A stretch of DNA of 64,000 nt from Leptolyngbya sp. PCC 7375 (GTDB lineage: Bacteria > Cyanobacteriota > Cyanobacteriia > Phormidesmidales > Phormidesmidaceae): assembly GCF_000316115.1 (NCBI RefSeq), contig NZ_JH993797.1:2590486-2654485 (forward strand). Direction: 5' to 3'. The position numbers and the translations under genes are program-made. Shown in pieces: positions 1-9,775 of the stretch (positions are counted from its first letter, which is position 1; every line of letters begins with the position of its first letter). The notes beneath the pieces are model-generated. The model worked only from the letters and a program-made list of their open reading frames with translations, did no database searches and was not told the origin of the DNA.

Positions 1-1
1 T

Positions 2-1048
2 CTGGGGCGTGACACCTCCGGTCAGCTAGAGGCCAGATATCTTAAGAGTATGCCAGAGACATTGGTGCGGTTGCGATCGCACCTAATTCTCACCGCTGTA
101 GTACATTTTCAACCCGATGTGCTGCTCATTGACAAAAAGCCTCTGGGCCTACGCAATGAACTCAAAGAAACCCTCAACCATCTGAACCGTGATAGCCCCA
201 ACACCAAACGAGTGTTACTACTCAGGGATATCCTGGATACTCCTGCTGCCACCATTCAACAATGGCAAGTCAACAACTATTACCAGTTAACCCAACAACA
301 TTATGACCAAGTATGGATTGTAGGCACACCCGAGATTTTCAATCTACCTGATGAGTATAATTTTCCGCTACCGTTACGGCGCAAAGTTAGATTCTGTGGC
401 TACCTCAGCCGTGGCTGTGGCCGCACACCCCAAACTGTCCTCCGCCAGCAGTTGAAGGTTCACCCTCAGGAAAAACTGGTGGTGGTCACCCCCGGTGGTG
501 GTGGCGATGGGCGTCAACTGATCCAAACCTATTTGGCAAGCATGGACCAACAAATAAAAGCGGCTCAACCCATCCCCAAAACGGTGATAATTTCAGGTCC
601 AGAAATGCCCACTGAAGAACAGCAACAGCTACAGACTCAAGTGGCCGCTTATCCTCAAATTCGTCTCCTCGAATTTAGCGATGACCTGATTAGCTATCTC
701 AATGCCGCCGACGCCGTCGTTGCCATGGCCGGGTACAACACCACCTGCGAGATTCTCTCTTTACGCAAACCTGCCGTTGTTGTACCTCGTACTCGTCCCG
801 TTCAAGAACAGTGGATGCGGGCCAAACGCTTTGCCGATAGCGGCCTTCTATACGCCATTCATCCCCAACGACTCACCCCCCAACAGTTATCCCAAAGCTT
901 ACATCGAGCACTTACCATCAAACCCCATGCCATCAACAGCTTTCGCCTAGATGGCCTGCCTCGCATCGCCCAGCTCATGCATGACCTCATGGCTTGTGCC
1001 GTCCGTCCGTCCAATCGTGATTTAGCAGAACTATCATGCGCCCTTTAA
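2..1048 (+). CDS. Glycosyltransferase, GT28/MurG-like (5' end outside window)
   Basis: The reading frame is open from base 2 with no stop before the first ATG at 50, so the gene starts upstream of the window and its N-terminal donor- or acceptor-binding half is missing. The visible C-terminal part resembles the nucleotide-sugar-binding half of GT-B enzymes of the MurG/COG4671 type. It has a glycine-rich loop (VVTPGGGGDGRQ) and a signature MAGYNTTCEIL followed by a conserved proline-rich strand. The same MAGYNTT motif occurs in the complete paralogue at 2465-3625, whose length (386 aa) suggests about 40-70 residues are missing here. It overlaps the next gene by 13 nt, so the two are probably translationally coupled. 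The acceptor and sugar cannot be deduced. Confidence 0.75.
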   Translation: MGRDTSGQLEARYLKSMPETLVRLRSHLILTAVVHFQPDVLLIDKKPLGLRNELKETLNHLNRDSPNTKRVLLLRDILDTPAATIQQWQVNNYYQLTQQHYDQVWIVGTPEIFNLPDEYNFPLPLRRKVRFCGYLSRGCGRTPQTVLRQQLKVHPQEKLVVVTPGGGGDGRQLIQTYLASMDQQIKAAQPIPKTVIISGPEMPTEEQQQLQTQVAAYPQIRLLEFSDDLISYLNAADAVVAMAGYNTTCEILSLRKPAVVVPRTRPVQEQWMRAKRFADSGLLYAIHPQRLTPQQLSQSLHRALTIKPHAINSFRLDGLPRIAQLMHDLMACAVRPSNRDLAELSCAL

Positions 1049-2322
1049 TTGGCTTTTTATTAAAAACCTACCCCAAACTGTCTGAGACATTTATTCTGAA
1101 TGAAATTCTAGAGTTAGAAAGGCAAGGCCTTAACCTACACATATTCTCCTTAAGACAACCACCAGAGCGATGCACCCATCCCGGTGTAGCCGCCGTCAAA
1201 GCACCAATCACCTACCTGCCATCATTACTGCCGGAGTTTGACCCAGCCCACGAAAAAAAGCTTCTGGACGCCCATCTCGACTTATTCCACCAGGATGGCA
1301 GCACCTATTTAAAGGCCCTAAAGTTTTATATGAGTCGCCCTGAGAAACGCCGGTTCCACGAGTTTTTACAGGGAGGCTACTTGGCCTGGAAGCTAAAAAC
1401 ACTAGGCATTACTCACCTCCATGCTCACTTTGCCAATGTGCCCACAGCCACAGCAGAAATTGCCCAGGCATTCACCGGACTCTCCTACAGCATTACGGCC
1501 CATGCCAAAGACATTTACTTAAGCAACAATGATGCCCTGAACCGGCGCATGGCCAAAGCGGAATTTGTGCTCACCTGTACCGACTATAACCGTCACTATC
1601 TTGAACAGATTTCCACATCTCGCACTCCTATTCACCTGGCTTATCACGGTTTAGATGTAGGCCGCTTTACTCCTGCACCAAAAACTCAAACGTCTGATGT
1701 GCCTTTAATCTTGAGTGTTGGTCGTTTTTGTGAGAAAAAGGGTTTTCCCTATTTATTAAAGGCCTGCCATGTACTTAAACAGGTGGGACTATCTTTTCGC
1801 TGTGTCATTGTTGGCTACGGTCCCCTAGAGAATTCTATTCGACAACAAATTAACGATCTAGAACTCAACGAGCACGTTACCCTAGTCGGCAAACTGACCC
1901 AGGACCAGCTAATTGAGTATTACCAACAGGCCGATATGTTTGTGCTCCCTTGCCTGGTCACCGATGACGGCGACCGCGATGGTATTCCTAATGTTCTGTT
2001 AGAGGCCATGTCCATGGAATTACCCGTGGTCTCGACTAATATCTCGGGTATTTCTGAGCTGGTACAGTCTAATGAAAATGGTGTGCTGGTGCCGGAAAAG
2101 GATGCCCTATCTTTAGCGCAGGCTTTGGAGGCTCTTGTGCGACAGCCAGAACTGAGAACAACGTTAGGCAAAGCTGGGCGTCTTACAGTGTTAGATAAGT
2201 TTGGTCTTCGTCGCAATGTGGGCGCAGTTAAAGATTGGCTACTACAGGCTGTTAAAGAACCCATGAGACCACAAATTCAAGCCAGTGTATTAGGGGATTT
2301 ACTCAAACTAGCTGCTTCCTAA
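1036..2322 (+). CDS. Glycosyltransferase family 4 (GT-B retaining)
   Basis: A 428-residue cytoplasmic glycosyltransferase. The N-terminal domain starts with a typical GT4 strand (GFLLKTYPKLSETFI) and carries HAHFANVPTA and SITAHAKDIY. These resemble colanic-acid/WcaL-type enzymes that extend surface polysaccharides from nucleotide sugars. The C-terminal donor domain shows SVGRFCEKKGF and DGIPNVLLEAMSMELPVVST, the region of the GT4 E-x7-E motif. The start overlaps the upstream glycosyltransferase by 13 nt, and the following gene lies 142 nt downstream on the same strand, consistent with one polysaccharide operon. Donor sugar and linkage are not readable from sequence. Family assignment is firm. 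Confidence 0.88.
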   Translation: MRPLIGFLLKTYPKLSETFILNEILELERQGLNLHIFSLRQPPERCTHPGVAAVKAPITYLPSLLPEFDPAHEKKLLDAHLDLFHQDGSTYLKALKFYMSRPEKRRFHEFLQGGYLAWKLKTLGITHLHAHFANVPTATAEIAQAFTGLSYSITAHAKDIYLSNNDALNRRMAKAEFVLTCTDYNRHYLEQISTSRTPIHLAYHGLDVGRFTPAPKTQTSDVPLILSVGRFCEKKGFPYLLKACHVLKQVGLSFRCVIVGYGPLENSIRQQINDLELNEHVTLVGKLTQDQLIEYYQQADMFVLPCLVTDDGDRDGIPNVLLEAMSMELPVVSTNISGISELVQSNENGVLVPEKDALSLAQALEALVRQPELRTTLGKAGRLTVLDKFGLRRNVGAVKDWLLQAVKEPMRPQIQASVLGDLLKLAAS

Positions 2323-2464
2323 GGTCGTGCTGCACTGAGCAACGTGCCACCATAGACTCTCCCCTCTTAAAAGAGGGAAATCGCGACATTAAAACTACTT
2401 CCCAGGAAGGAAATATCTTCGAGATTTATCTACGTCAATACTCTGTTCTGCGAGGGAATATGCT

Positions 2465-3625
2465 ATGAAGACTTTGCTTTTTTACTGTCAACACATTCTC
2501 GGTATCGGTCACCTGATCCGCAGTATGGCTATTGCCCATGGCTTGACTAAGGATTTCAAAGTTTACTTTGTCAATGGTGGAGAGGTAATTCAGGATTTCC
2601 CTGTACCGGCAGGCGTTGAAGTGATTAATTTACCTGCCCTTAAAACCGATGCAAATTTTCGGGAACTACAGGTACCTGATGGGTTTACCGATGTCGAGTC
2701 CACATTGGAATATCGTCGTGATCGGTTGTTGGAGGTTTGCGATCGCATCCGCCCCGCCGTCGTCATGGTAGAACTATTCCCCTTTGGTCGTCGGCGTTTT
2801 TCTACCGAGTTAATCCCGCTGTTAGAGCGCGCTAAAGACCACGGTGCTAAAATCACCTGCAGCCTCCGAGACATTGTTGTCACCAAGCAAGATCAGGAGC
2901 GTCATGAAGCTAAAGTATGCAAACTGATGAATCGGTATTTTGATCAGCTTCTGATCCATGGCGACCCAGAGTTTTTACCCCTAGAAAACAGCTTTTCTAG
3001 GGTGAACGATCTCGACTGTGAGGTTCACTACACCGGTTACGTAGTTCCCGATGTAGATCGACAATTTACCCCAAAAACAGAATCCGATCCACCGATGATC
3101 CTGGCTAGCGTTGGCGGTGGGCGCTTTGGCCATGAGCTTCTACAGTGTGTGGCCGAAGCCAGTCAATTGTTAGAAAACAAAATCCCCCACCACATTCAAA
3201 TGTTTACAGGACCATTTTCACCGGATGACGTCTATAAACGTTTACAGACAATGGCAGCCAATCGCTCAAATCTAACCGTACAGCGTTATACACCCGATCT
3301 TCTGAGCTACATGGCCAAGGCCGATTTATCCATTAGCATGGCAGGCTACAACACCACTCTCAACATTTTGCAGACAGGGGTGCGGGCTATGCAGCTACCG
3401 TTTACCGGTAATGACGACCAGGAACAACGGCTGCGGTCTACCCGTTTAGAAGATCTGGGCGTTGTCAACGTCATTAACCCTGACGATTTAGCTCCTATTT
3501 TCTTCTCCCTTAAGGTGATGAAAGCGTTAAGCGCCAGCCCCAGTCATCAAAACTTCTGTCTTCGTGGGGTGGAGATTACCGCCGCCCGCGTCAAGGCACT
3601 GATCAAAGCAGAAGCTTTGGTTTGA
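2465..3625 (+). CDS. Glycosyltransferase, GT28/MurG-like (COG4671 type)
   Basis: This 386-aa protein begins with MKTLLFYCQHILGIGHLIRS, the G-x-G-H strand-loop that opens GT28-like enzymes such as MurG. It ends with a UDP-sugar-binding half containing ILASVGGGRFGHELLQ and SISMAGYNTTLNILQ. It is a paralogue of the truncated gene at the left edge, with the same MAGYNTT signature. A start at 2465 is supported by a purine-rich GCGAGGG about 8 nt upstream. It lies between two GT4 genes on the same strand. It probably transfers a sugar to a lipid- or sugar-linked acceptor at the inner face of the membrane, but the substrate is unknown. Confidence 0.82.
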   Translation: MKTLLFYCQHILGIGHLIRSMAIAHGLTKDFKVYFVNGGEVIQDFPVPAGVEVINLPALKTDANFRELQVPDGFTDVESTLEYRRDRLLEVCDRIRPAVVMVELFPFGRRRFSTELIPLLERAKDHGAKITCSLRDIVVTKQDQERHEAKVCKLMNRYFDQLLIHGDPEFLPLENSFSRVNDLDCEVHYTGYVVPDVDRQFTPKTESDPPMILASVGGGRFGHELLQCVAEASQLLENKIPHHIQMFTGPFSPDDVYKRLQTMAANRSNLTVQRYTPDLLSYMAKADLSISMAGYNTTLNILQTGVRAMQLPFTGNDDQEQRLRSTRLEDLGVVNVINPDDLAPIFFSLKVMKALSASPSHQNFCLRGVEITAARVKALIKAEALV

Positions 3626-3734
3626 GCCAGCCCCATCCTCTACAACAAGATCAGTCTTTGCCCCTGAGCGCTGAGCTGAGCTCCCAATTCAACACTCAAA
3701 ATCCAAAACTCAAAACTCTTAACCTCTTACAACC

Positions 3735-4925
3735 ATGACACAGTCTAAAGTTTGCATTACCACCTTAGAATTCCCCCCCGATGTTGGTGGCGTTGGCGAG
3801 TCAGTGGCTCGTATTGCCAATTTGCTTCAGGATGTCGGCTATGAGGTTCACGTTGCTGTTTTTCATTCCAAACAGCGTAAGGCCGAAAGCTATTACCGCT
3901 CAGACTGTGACACCACCGAGCAAAATGGCATCCAGGTGCACCGACTCACTCCGGCTAGTCGCTCAAATACGCCAATTTTGCAAGACTATCGCAGCGAAGT
4001 TTATTTCCAGTTGAAACAACTGCACCGTCAGCACCAGTTCAACCTGTTCCACGCTTTCTTTATTAATGAAACTGGCTTTATCACCACGCTACTCGCCAAA
4101 GAAGAAGGTATCCCCATCATCAACAGCGTGCGTGGCAGTGACCTGCACAAACATGTGTTTAGCCCCAAACAACATGGTCAGGTTGGCTGGATTTTAGAAA
4201 ATTCAGACTGGGTCACCTTTGTCAGCCGAGATTTACAACGACGGGGGCAGGTGCTGGTCCCTGCTCTAAAGGAAAAATCTAGCGCCTTCTGGAACTCAAT
4301 CCAGCGCGTAGAGTTTTCAAACCTACCCAATCCACCCCTAGCCGATCGGCTTAACGGCCTAGTCATCGGCTCAGTGGGTCGCTTCCGCGATAAGAAAGGG
4401 TTGGAATATCTGTTAGACGCTTGTGCAGATCTAAAACAATCCATGCCGATAAAACTGTTATTGGTGGGCGACTTTGCAGAGCGGGAACGTCCCTACTGGG
4501 AAGCCGCCATTCGCGAGAGTGGCATGGCAGACAACACCGTGCTCACGGGCATGGTCCCTCGGACTGAGGGCATGGCCTATCTGCGCTATATGGATGTGTA
4601 TGCCATACCTTCTCTCCACGATGGCTGCCCCAATGCTCTGCTGGAGGCCATGCTGGCTGGTCGCGCCATTGTTGGCACCAATGTTGACGCCATTGGTGAG
4701 ATTTTAGATCACAACTACAACGGCCTAGTGGTGACTCCGGGCTCCAGTACTGAGCTTAAAGCTGCCATTCTCACATTGGCTCAGTCTCCAGAGTTACGAC
4801 AGCGCTTTGGGCAAGCGGCTCAGGCCACCGTCCGCCAGCAACTCTCTCCCATGGTTGAACAAAGAAATTGGGCCAAGGTCTACCGCCAGGTCTTGACCCA
4901 ACCCCTCACCGTTCTCGCATCTTAA
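3735..4925 (+). CDS. Glycosyltransferase family 4 (GT-B retaining)
   Basis: A 396-aa GT4 enzyme. The N-terminus has the FPPDVGGVGESVARIA loop, typical of GT4 enzymes that bind acceptor through a G-G-x-(G/A) turn, then SVRGSDLHKH. The donor domain carries GSVGRFRDKKGLEYLLDA and HDGCPNALLEAMLAGRAIVGT, the E-x7-E region. It is separated by 109 nt from the upstream glycosyltransferase and by only 16 nt from the GT2 gene that follows, which has a good AGGAGA ribosome-binding site. Upstream non-coding DNA contains short CAAAACTC-like repeats common in cyanobacterial spacers. The specific linkage is not known. Confidence 0.88.
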   Translation: MTQSKVCITTLEFPPDVGGVGESVARIANLLQDVGYEVHVAVFHSKQRKAESYYRSDCDTTEQNGIQVHRLTPASRSNTPILQDYRSEVYFQLKQLHRQHQFNLFHAFFINETGFITTLLAKEEGIPIINSVRGSDLHKHVFSPKQHGQVGWILENSDWVTFVSRDLQRRGQVLVPALKEKSSAFWNSIQRVEFSNLPNPPLADRLNGLVIGSVGRFRDKKGLEYLLDACADLKQSMPIKLLLVGDFAERERPYWEAAIRESGMADNTVLTGMVPRTEGMAYLRYMDVYAIPSLHDGCPNALLEAMLAGRAIVGTNVDAIGEILDHNYNGLVVTPGSSTELKAAILTLAQSPELRQRFGQAAQATVRQQLSPMVEQRNWAKVYRQVLTQPLTVLAS

Positions 4926-4941
4926 CTTTAGGAGATCAATC

Positions 4942-6018
4942 ATGACTTCTACTATCACAACAGAAACCATCATCGTAGCCAAAACAACTCAGCCTGCGAT
5001 CACAATTGTGGTTGTACCCCGTGAGCGGTTTAGCTACAGCCAACAGTCTTTAGAGAGTATCTACCAATACACAAATCTGCCGTTTGAGCTGGTTTATGTA
5101 GATGGGGGTTCTCCCAATTATATCCAGCAGTATCTGAGCCAGGCATCGGAGGAAAAAGGCTTTACCCTGGTGCGCACCAAGCATTTTCTGTCCCCTAATC
5201 AAGCTCGTAACCTGGGGCTAAGCTATGTTAAAACTGACTATGTGCTCTTTATCGACAATGATGTTCATGTGTCCCATGGCTGGCTACAGCAGCTGTGGCA
5301 GTGTGCCCAAGAGACGGATGCAACTGTTGTTTGCCCGCTGACCTGTATTGGCAAACCCTTACACCAGAAAATCCATCTAGCCGGCGGTGAAGCCAGAATC
5401 TTTACTGACCTGAAGGGTGATAAGACCCATCGTCGGGTGCATGAAAAACATTATTTTGTGAATCGTGCCGTCGTTGATGTGGAAGAGCAGTTGCACCGTC
5501 GGGCTTGTGAGTTTGCAGAGTTTCACTGCATGTTGGTTAAACGATCTGTTTTTGACCAGATTGGGGTACTGGATGAAAAACTCCTCAACACCCGGGAGCA
5601 CATTGACTTTTGCCTGAATGTCAGTCAAACAGGTGGGCGCATTTATTGTGAGCCAGCGTCAGTCGTGACCTATGTGCCTGATATTCTCTATCGCTGGTCG
5701 GATCTGGCATTCTTTATGTTGCGCTGGAGCGATGAGTGGGAAGTGCAAAGTCTCAAACGGTTCCGAAAGAAGTGGAATTTGGATAAGGACAAGTATTTTA
5801 AGAAACGGTATAAGCGTTTGGGACACCGTCGACATCATGCGTTTTTGCGTCCGCTGGTTCGAAAGTTCACGTTTGGGAAAACGATTCCTTGGTTAGAAAA
5901 GCTGGTTATTCAGCTAGAGAGACAGTTGAATCGCATGCTCACCAGTCGATATCAACGCTTGTATGGAAAAAATACTCAGGTGCAAGGTACACAGGTCATG
6001 AGTAAGATGCCTGGATAA
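4942..6018 (+). CDS. Glycosyltransferase family 2 (GT-A), paralogue 1 of 3
   Basis: A 358-aa GT2-like inverting glycosyltransferase. The nucleotide-sugar domain begins with TIVVVPRERFSYSQQSLESI and has the metal-binding D-N-D triplet (FIDNDVHVS, about residues 105-107), followed by LDEKLLNTREHIDFCL as the likely acceptor/base region. The C-terminal third is basic and rich in Trp and Arg (RWSDLAFFMLRWSDEWE, then GHRRHHAFLRP). It is shared with the paralogues at 9776 and 11182, so it defines a subfamily. It follows the GT4 gene after 16 nt with an AGGAG site, so it is in the same operon. The substrate is unknown. Confidence 0.85.
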   Translation: MTSTITTETIIVAKTTQPAITIVVVPRERFSYSQQSLESIYQYTNLPFELVYVDGGSPNYIQQYLSQASEEKGFTLVRTKHFLSPNQARNLGLSYVKTDYVLFIDNDVHVSHGWLQQLWQCAQETDATVVCPLTCIGKPLHQKIHLAGGEARIFTDLKGDKTHRRVHEKHYFVNRAVVDVEEQLHRRACEFAEFHCMLVKRSVFDQIGVLDEKLLNTREHIDFCLNVSQTGGRIYCEPASVVTYVPDILYRWSDLAFFMLRWSDEWEVQSLKRFRKKWNLDKDKYFKKRYKRLGHRRHHAFLRPLVRKFTFGKTIPWLEKLVIQLERQLNRMLTSRYQRLYGKNTQVQGTQVMSKMPG

Positions 6019-6034
6019 ACGCAACATTGTCTCC

Positions 6035-6115
6035 GTAGGGGTGCACCGCAGTGCGCCCTTCGAAACACAGGCCAATGGTCAATATGTTGAAGGGCGCATG
6101 GCCATGCGCCCCTAC
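6035..6115. repeat. Inverted-repeat element between GT2 and ABC exporter genes
   Basis: Two 27-bp arms (6035-6061 and 6089-6115) form an imperfect inverted repeat around a 27-nt loop. Each arm begins or ends with GTAGGGG, and each is itself partly palindromic (GCGCATGGCCATGCGC in the right arm). It sits 16 nt after the stop codon of the GT2 gene and 70 nt before the ABC gene. It may act as an attenuator or terminator in RNA. Related GTAGGGG palindromes occur at 16777, 54451 and 57989. Confidence 0.65.
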
Positions 6116-6188
6116 AAGGCCATCTTTAATGTGAACAAATTATTTAATCCATATTCCCCATAACGGGAAGTTACCCAATCCCAGCATT

Positions 6189-8027
6189 ATGGCTAAACAA
6201 AAATCCTTTAGGTCATCCTTACCCGGTTTAAAACGCATAGCCCAACGCTTTTGGCCCCACATCTGCAAACAGGCTCACCTACTCACAGGTGCATTCTTTG
6301 CCCTGCTGGCAGAAACAGGTCTGCGCTTGCTGGAGCCCTGGCCCCTAAAGCTGATGTTTGATCGGGTCATTTTACCTACTGGCTTTAATATCCATAGTCA
6401 CAACATTGAAGCGATGGGAGGAGTTTCACCACTGTTAATACTCACAGGCCTTGCCGCTGCCCTAATTGTGATCTCAGCAGCACGAGGGGCTGCCGCCTAC
6501 TTTAGTACTGTTGGCATGGCCGTAGCCGCCACCCATGTGATGGCCGACATCCGTGGACAGCTCTATAGCCATATCCAAGCGCTCTCACTGTCGTTCCATA
6601 GCCGTGCCAAAAGTGGTGACCTGATTACCCGCGTCACCTACGATATCGAACGTCTGCGGGAAGTGACCGTGGTGGCTGCACTCCCGTTGATCACACATTT
6701 TCTCACCTTAATTGGCATGGTGGGTGTGATGTTTTGGCTGAACTGGGAATTGGCGCTGATTGCGATCGCAATCCTCCCTCTCTTTATCCTCACCACCACC
6801 ACCATGTCAAAAAAAATCCACAAGGTGGCACGCACCCAGCGTAAACGGGAAGGAGCCATGGCCGCATCTGCAGCGGAAGCCATTGGGGCTATTAAAGTGG
6901 TGCAAGCATTATCACTGCAAGATTTTCTGGGTAAGTCTTTTGCCAAAAACAATCGTAAAAGTCTAAAGGAAAGTGCAGAAACCCAACGTCTGCGAGCAGG
7001 GCAGGAACGTCTTGTGGAAACGCTTGTTGCCATTGTGCAAGCTCTGGTGTTGTGGCGTGGGGTACAGTTAGTGCTGACTGGCAGCGCTACACCAGGGGAC
7101 CTGTTAGTGTTTATCACCTACCTTAAAGTCGCCTTTAAGCCCATGCGACAGCTAGCCAAATATACTGGTCAAATTGCGAAGGCCGTTGCCTCTGGTGAAC
7201 GCGTCATTGCTTTGCTAGAGACCGAACCTGAAGTGCGTGACTTGAAAGGGGCTAAACCGGCTCCTGCCTTTCAAGGTGATGTGCACTGCAAGCATGTCAC
7301 CTTTGCCTACAATCCAGAGCAGGGAATTTTGCGCAACCTCACCTTTTCAGCTCAGCCTGGAGAACAGGTTGCCATTGTCGGCCCGTCTGGGGGGGGTAAA
7401 TCCACCCTCATCAGTTTGTTACTACGGTTCTATGATCCTATTGAAGGGGGCGTTCACATCGACGGACATGATCTCAGAGAGTACACCCTCACCTCTCTCC
7501 GCAAGCAAATTAGTATTGTACTACAGGACAGCGTACTCTTTGCTGCCAGCGTTCGCGACAACATTGCCTACGGGGCCATCGGGGCCAGTGATGAAGAGAT
7601 TGAGGCCGCAGCGTGCCTGGCCAATGCCCATGACTTTATTATGGACCTACCCCAAGGGTACGCCACCATTCTTGGAGAGCGGGGGGCCACTCTCTCCGGC
7701 GGTCAGCGACAGCGGATTGCCATTGCCAGAGCTGCCATTCGTCGAGCCCCCATTATCATCTTGGATGAGCCCACCAATGGCCTGGATAGCGCCAGCGAAC
7801 GCCTCGTTAGCGAAGCGCTAAATCGTCTCACCCAGGGTAAAACCAGTTTCTGGATTTCTCATAACCTTAGTACTGTGCAACATGCAGACCAAATTCTGTA
7901 CATCGAACAAGGCTGCATTTTAGAACGGGGGACTCACCACCAGCTCATGGCCTTAGAGGGGCGCTATGCCCAAATGTATCGTTTGCAATCCGGTAGTTAT
8001 TCAGCAGAGAAGAGTTATGCGAACTAA
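6189..8027 (+). CDS. ABC exporter, fused permease-ATPase (MsbA-like)
   Basis: A 612-aa half-transporter that should work as a homodimer in the plasma membrane. An N-terminal ABC transporter type-1 membrane domain (about residues 30-330, several hydrophobic segments) is followed by a nucleotide-binding domain. That domain has Walker A GPSGGGKST (about 398), signature LSGGQRQRIAIARAA (about 500), Walker B IIILDEPTNGLDS (about 520) and the H-loop FWISHNLS (about 554). All catalytic motifs are intact. By family it exports lipids, glycolipids or peptides. Its position inside a glycosyltransferase cluster points to export of the glycoconjugate made there, which is inference. The stop overlaps the next start by 11 nt. 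Confidence 0.9.
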   Translation: MAKQKSFRSSLPGLKRIAQRFWPHICKQAHLLTGAFFALLAETGLRLLEPWPLKLMFDRVILPTGFNIHSHNIEAMGGVSPLLILTGLAAALIVISAARGAAAYFSTVGMAVAATHVMADIRGQLYSHIQALSLSFHSRAKSGDLITRVTYDIERLREVTVVAALPLITHFLTLIGMVGVMFWLNWELALIAIAILPLFILTTTTMSKKIHKVARTQRKREGAMAASAAEAIGAIKVVQALSLQDFLGKSFAKNNRKSLKESAETQRLRAGQERLVETLVAIVQALVLWRGVQLVLTGSATPGDLLVFITYLKVAFKPMRQLAKYTGQIAKAVASGERVIALLETEPEVRDLKGAKPAPAFQGDVHCKHVTFAYNPEQGILRNLTFSAQPGEQVAIVGPSGGGKSTLISLLLRFYDPIEGGVHIDGHDLREYTLTSLRKQISIVLQDSVLFAASVRDNIAYGAIGASDEEIEAAACLANAHDFIMDLPQGYATILGERGATLSGGQRQRIAIARAAIRRAPIIILDEPTNGLDSASERLVSEALNRLTQGKTSFWISHNLSTVQHADQILYIEQGCILERGTHHQLMALEGRYAQMYRLQSGSYSAEKSYAN

Positions 8028-9105
8028 CGCATTACCTAGTCGCATTATTTTAGTTCGCCATGGTCGCAGTTCTTTTAATGACCAAGAGCGCTATCAGGGC
8101 AGTTCAGATGAGGCAGTACTCACCCCCAAAGGTGTGGCTACGGCTCAACAGGTGGGTGCATATCTCCGCTCCATGATCATCGACGCTGTGTATACTAGCC
8201 CCCTACTGCGGGCAAAACAAACCACAGGAGAGATTCTCAAAGTGATAGCGGATAAACGCCCTAAACTCATTACCGTGAGTCGCTATCTCCGAGAAATTGA
8301 TTTGTCTGTGTGGGAAGGTCTCACCTACGATTATGTCCGGCAGTACCATCGAGAGACCTATAAATGTTGGCAACAGCAGCCCCATGAGTTTAAGCTACCC
8401 GCTGACGATAGCTATCATTTTCCAGTCAAGGATCTCTATCAGCGTGCTCAAAAATTTTGGGCCCATAGTTTACATGATCACACGGGTAAAACTGTTTTAA
8501 TCGTTAGCCATGGCGGCACTAATCATGCCTTAATTAGTACTGCGTTTGGGCTATCTCCTGAACACCACCATAGCTTACAGCAGTCTAACTGTGGCATCAG
8601 CATTTTGGAATTCTCGGGGCAGGGGGTGCAGCTGACTCAACTGAATCAGACGACAGCGATTAAGGAGACTCTACCTAAACTCAAAGCTGGCAAAGAAGGA
8701 CTGCGACTGTTGTTACTGCCAGAAGACTCACTGACCGATAAGGCCTGTCAACAAATTGCTCATCGTTTAGCAACCATCAAGTTGGACTTTTGCTTGTCGA
8801 GCATGGCCGGAAAGTGTTGGCTACCGAGTCTGTTACAGCATCATTCTCAAACAGCTCAGTTTATAGATGACCGAGATGACTTTTTGCAGGATTGGCAACA
8901 GATCTTAGCTGATGCTTTGGAGCCAGAGCAAAAACTGATTACGGGGATTGCGATCGCACCCACCAACCGCATCCAAACCTTGCTCATCCAAACCCTGGGG
9001 GGTCGTTCCTACGAAGGCGCAAAACTCTCCTTAAAACCCGGTCACCTTAGCGTCATCCACTATCCCAAAAACCATCGCCCCATCGTCCAAGCCATCAACA
9101 TTTAA
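8017..9105 (+). CDS. Histidine phosphatase (PGM-like) with a second, degenerate PGM-like domain
   Basis: The ATG at 8017 is preferred over 7966 because it has a GAGAAGAG site and matches the family start. The product is 362 aa. Residues 9-200 form a phosphoglycerate-mutase-like histidine phosphatase: catalytic RHG (His15), the TSPLLRAKQT segment, and the second histidine in VSHGGTNH (His165). Residues 225-362 look like a second copy that has lost RHG (LRLLLLPEDSLTDKACQQ). It keeps the spacing of later strands and ends like a PGM domain (HLSVIHYPKNHRPIVQAIN). The 11-nt overlap with the ABC exporter gene implies coupled translation. The substrate is likely a sugar or lipid phosphate in the glycan pathway, but this is only inferred. 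Confidence 0.85.
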   Translation: MRTNALPSRIILVRHGRSSFNDQERYQGSSDEAVLTPKGVATAQQVGAYLRSMIIDAVYTSPLLRAKQTTGEILKVIADKRPKLITVSRYLREIDLSVWEGLTYDYVRQYHRETYKCWQQQPHEFKLPADDSYHFPVKDLYQRAQKFWAHSLHDHTGKTVLIVSHGGTNHALISTAFGLSPEHHHSLQQSNCGISILEFSGQGVQLTQLNQTTAIKETLPKLKAGKEGLRLLLLPEDSLTDKACQQIAHRLATIKLDFCLSSMAGKCWLPSLLQHHSQTAQFIDDRDDFLQDWQQILADALEPEQKLITGIAIAPTNRIQTLLIQTLGGRSYEGAKLSLKPGHLSVIHYPKNHRPIVQAINI

Positions 9106-9775
9106 CCATCCCCTTAGAAATAGGTCTCTCCAAGTTTATCGACTAGTATCAAAACCATGACTACATTCAAAACTTATCTCTCGCAGATTAGATCTCAGAA
9201 ATGCTATTATCGAGGCATACAGTTACAGTTCTATGGGACTTGACTTTAATCACACATGCAATCAGTAAAAATACGACCACTGTAGACGTATAAAAATACA
9301 TACACATTTATTCCCAACAGTCTTCGAAAAATCCTATATATTCATAACGATATTTTAAATTAAGCGCGAAAGCCTTATTTTACAAGGCTTCCAAAAAATA
9401 CCAATTTATACTGATTTTTCTTGATGAGAACTGCCTTATGATTTGGAGTAAGTAGCAAAAGAACGCTGAAATGCCCCCGCAGCAGTATCTAAGCTAGTAC
9501 TCACCTAAATCAGAGATCTATATCAGTCAATGATGATGGACTTCCATGAAAGTAATCTCATGTCTACTTCATTAGATTCTTAGTCGCACCTGTCATAATT
9601 TTGACTCAGAGATATTCGGTGCCACTACCGAAATGTCGAACTAACGTCTGTAGCTCCTTAGTTTAATCAGGGGGCTTCAATACCATCAGGGAAAAAGCAC
9701 ATCTGGACTCAGGTCCGCGGTCAATAGTGGCCGTACTATCCCACTGTCCTCGCTGCCAAATTTTGGATAGTTCCC
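9106..9775. other. 670-bp intergenic region before second GT2 paralogue
   Basis: No reading frame with recognisable coding character is present on either strand. It is more AT-rich than its neighbours. It contains a hairpin with arms AAGCCTT/AAGGCTT near 9367-9392, which could end transcription from the histidine phosphatase gene. The long leader suggests the GT2 gene at 9776 has its own promoter, but I see no convincing -35/-10 pair. Confidence 0.5.

Noticed and set aside
6638..7117. 159-aa frame opposite the ABC exporter
   Set aside because: Antisense shadow of a clearly coding gene rich in Arg and Thr.
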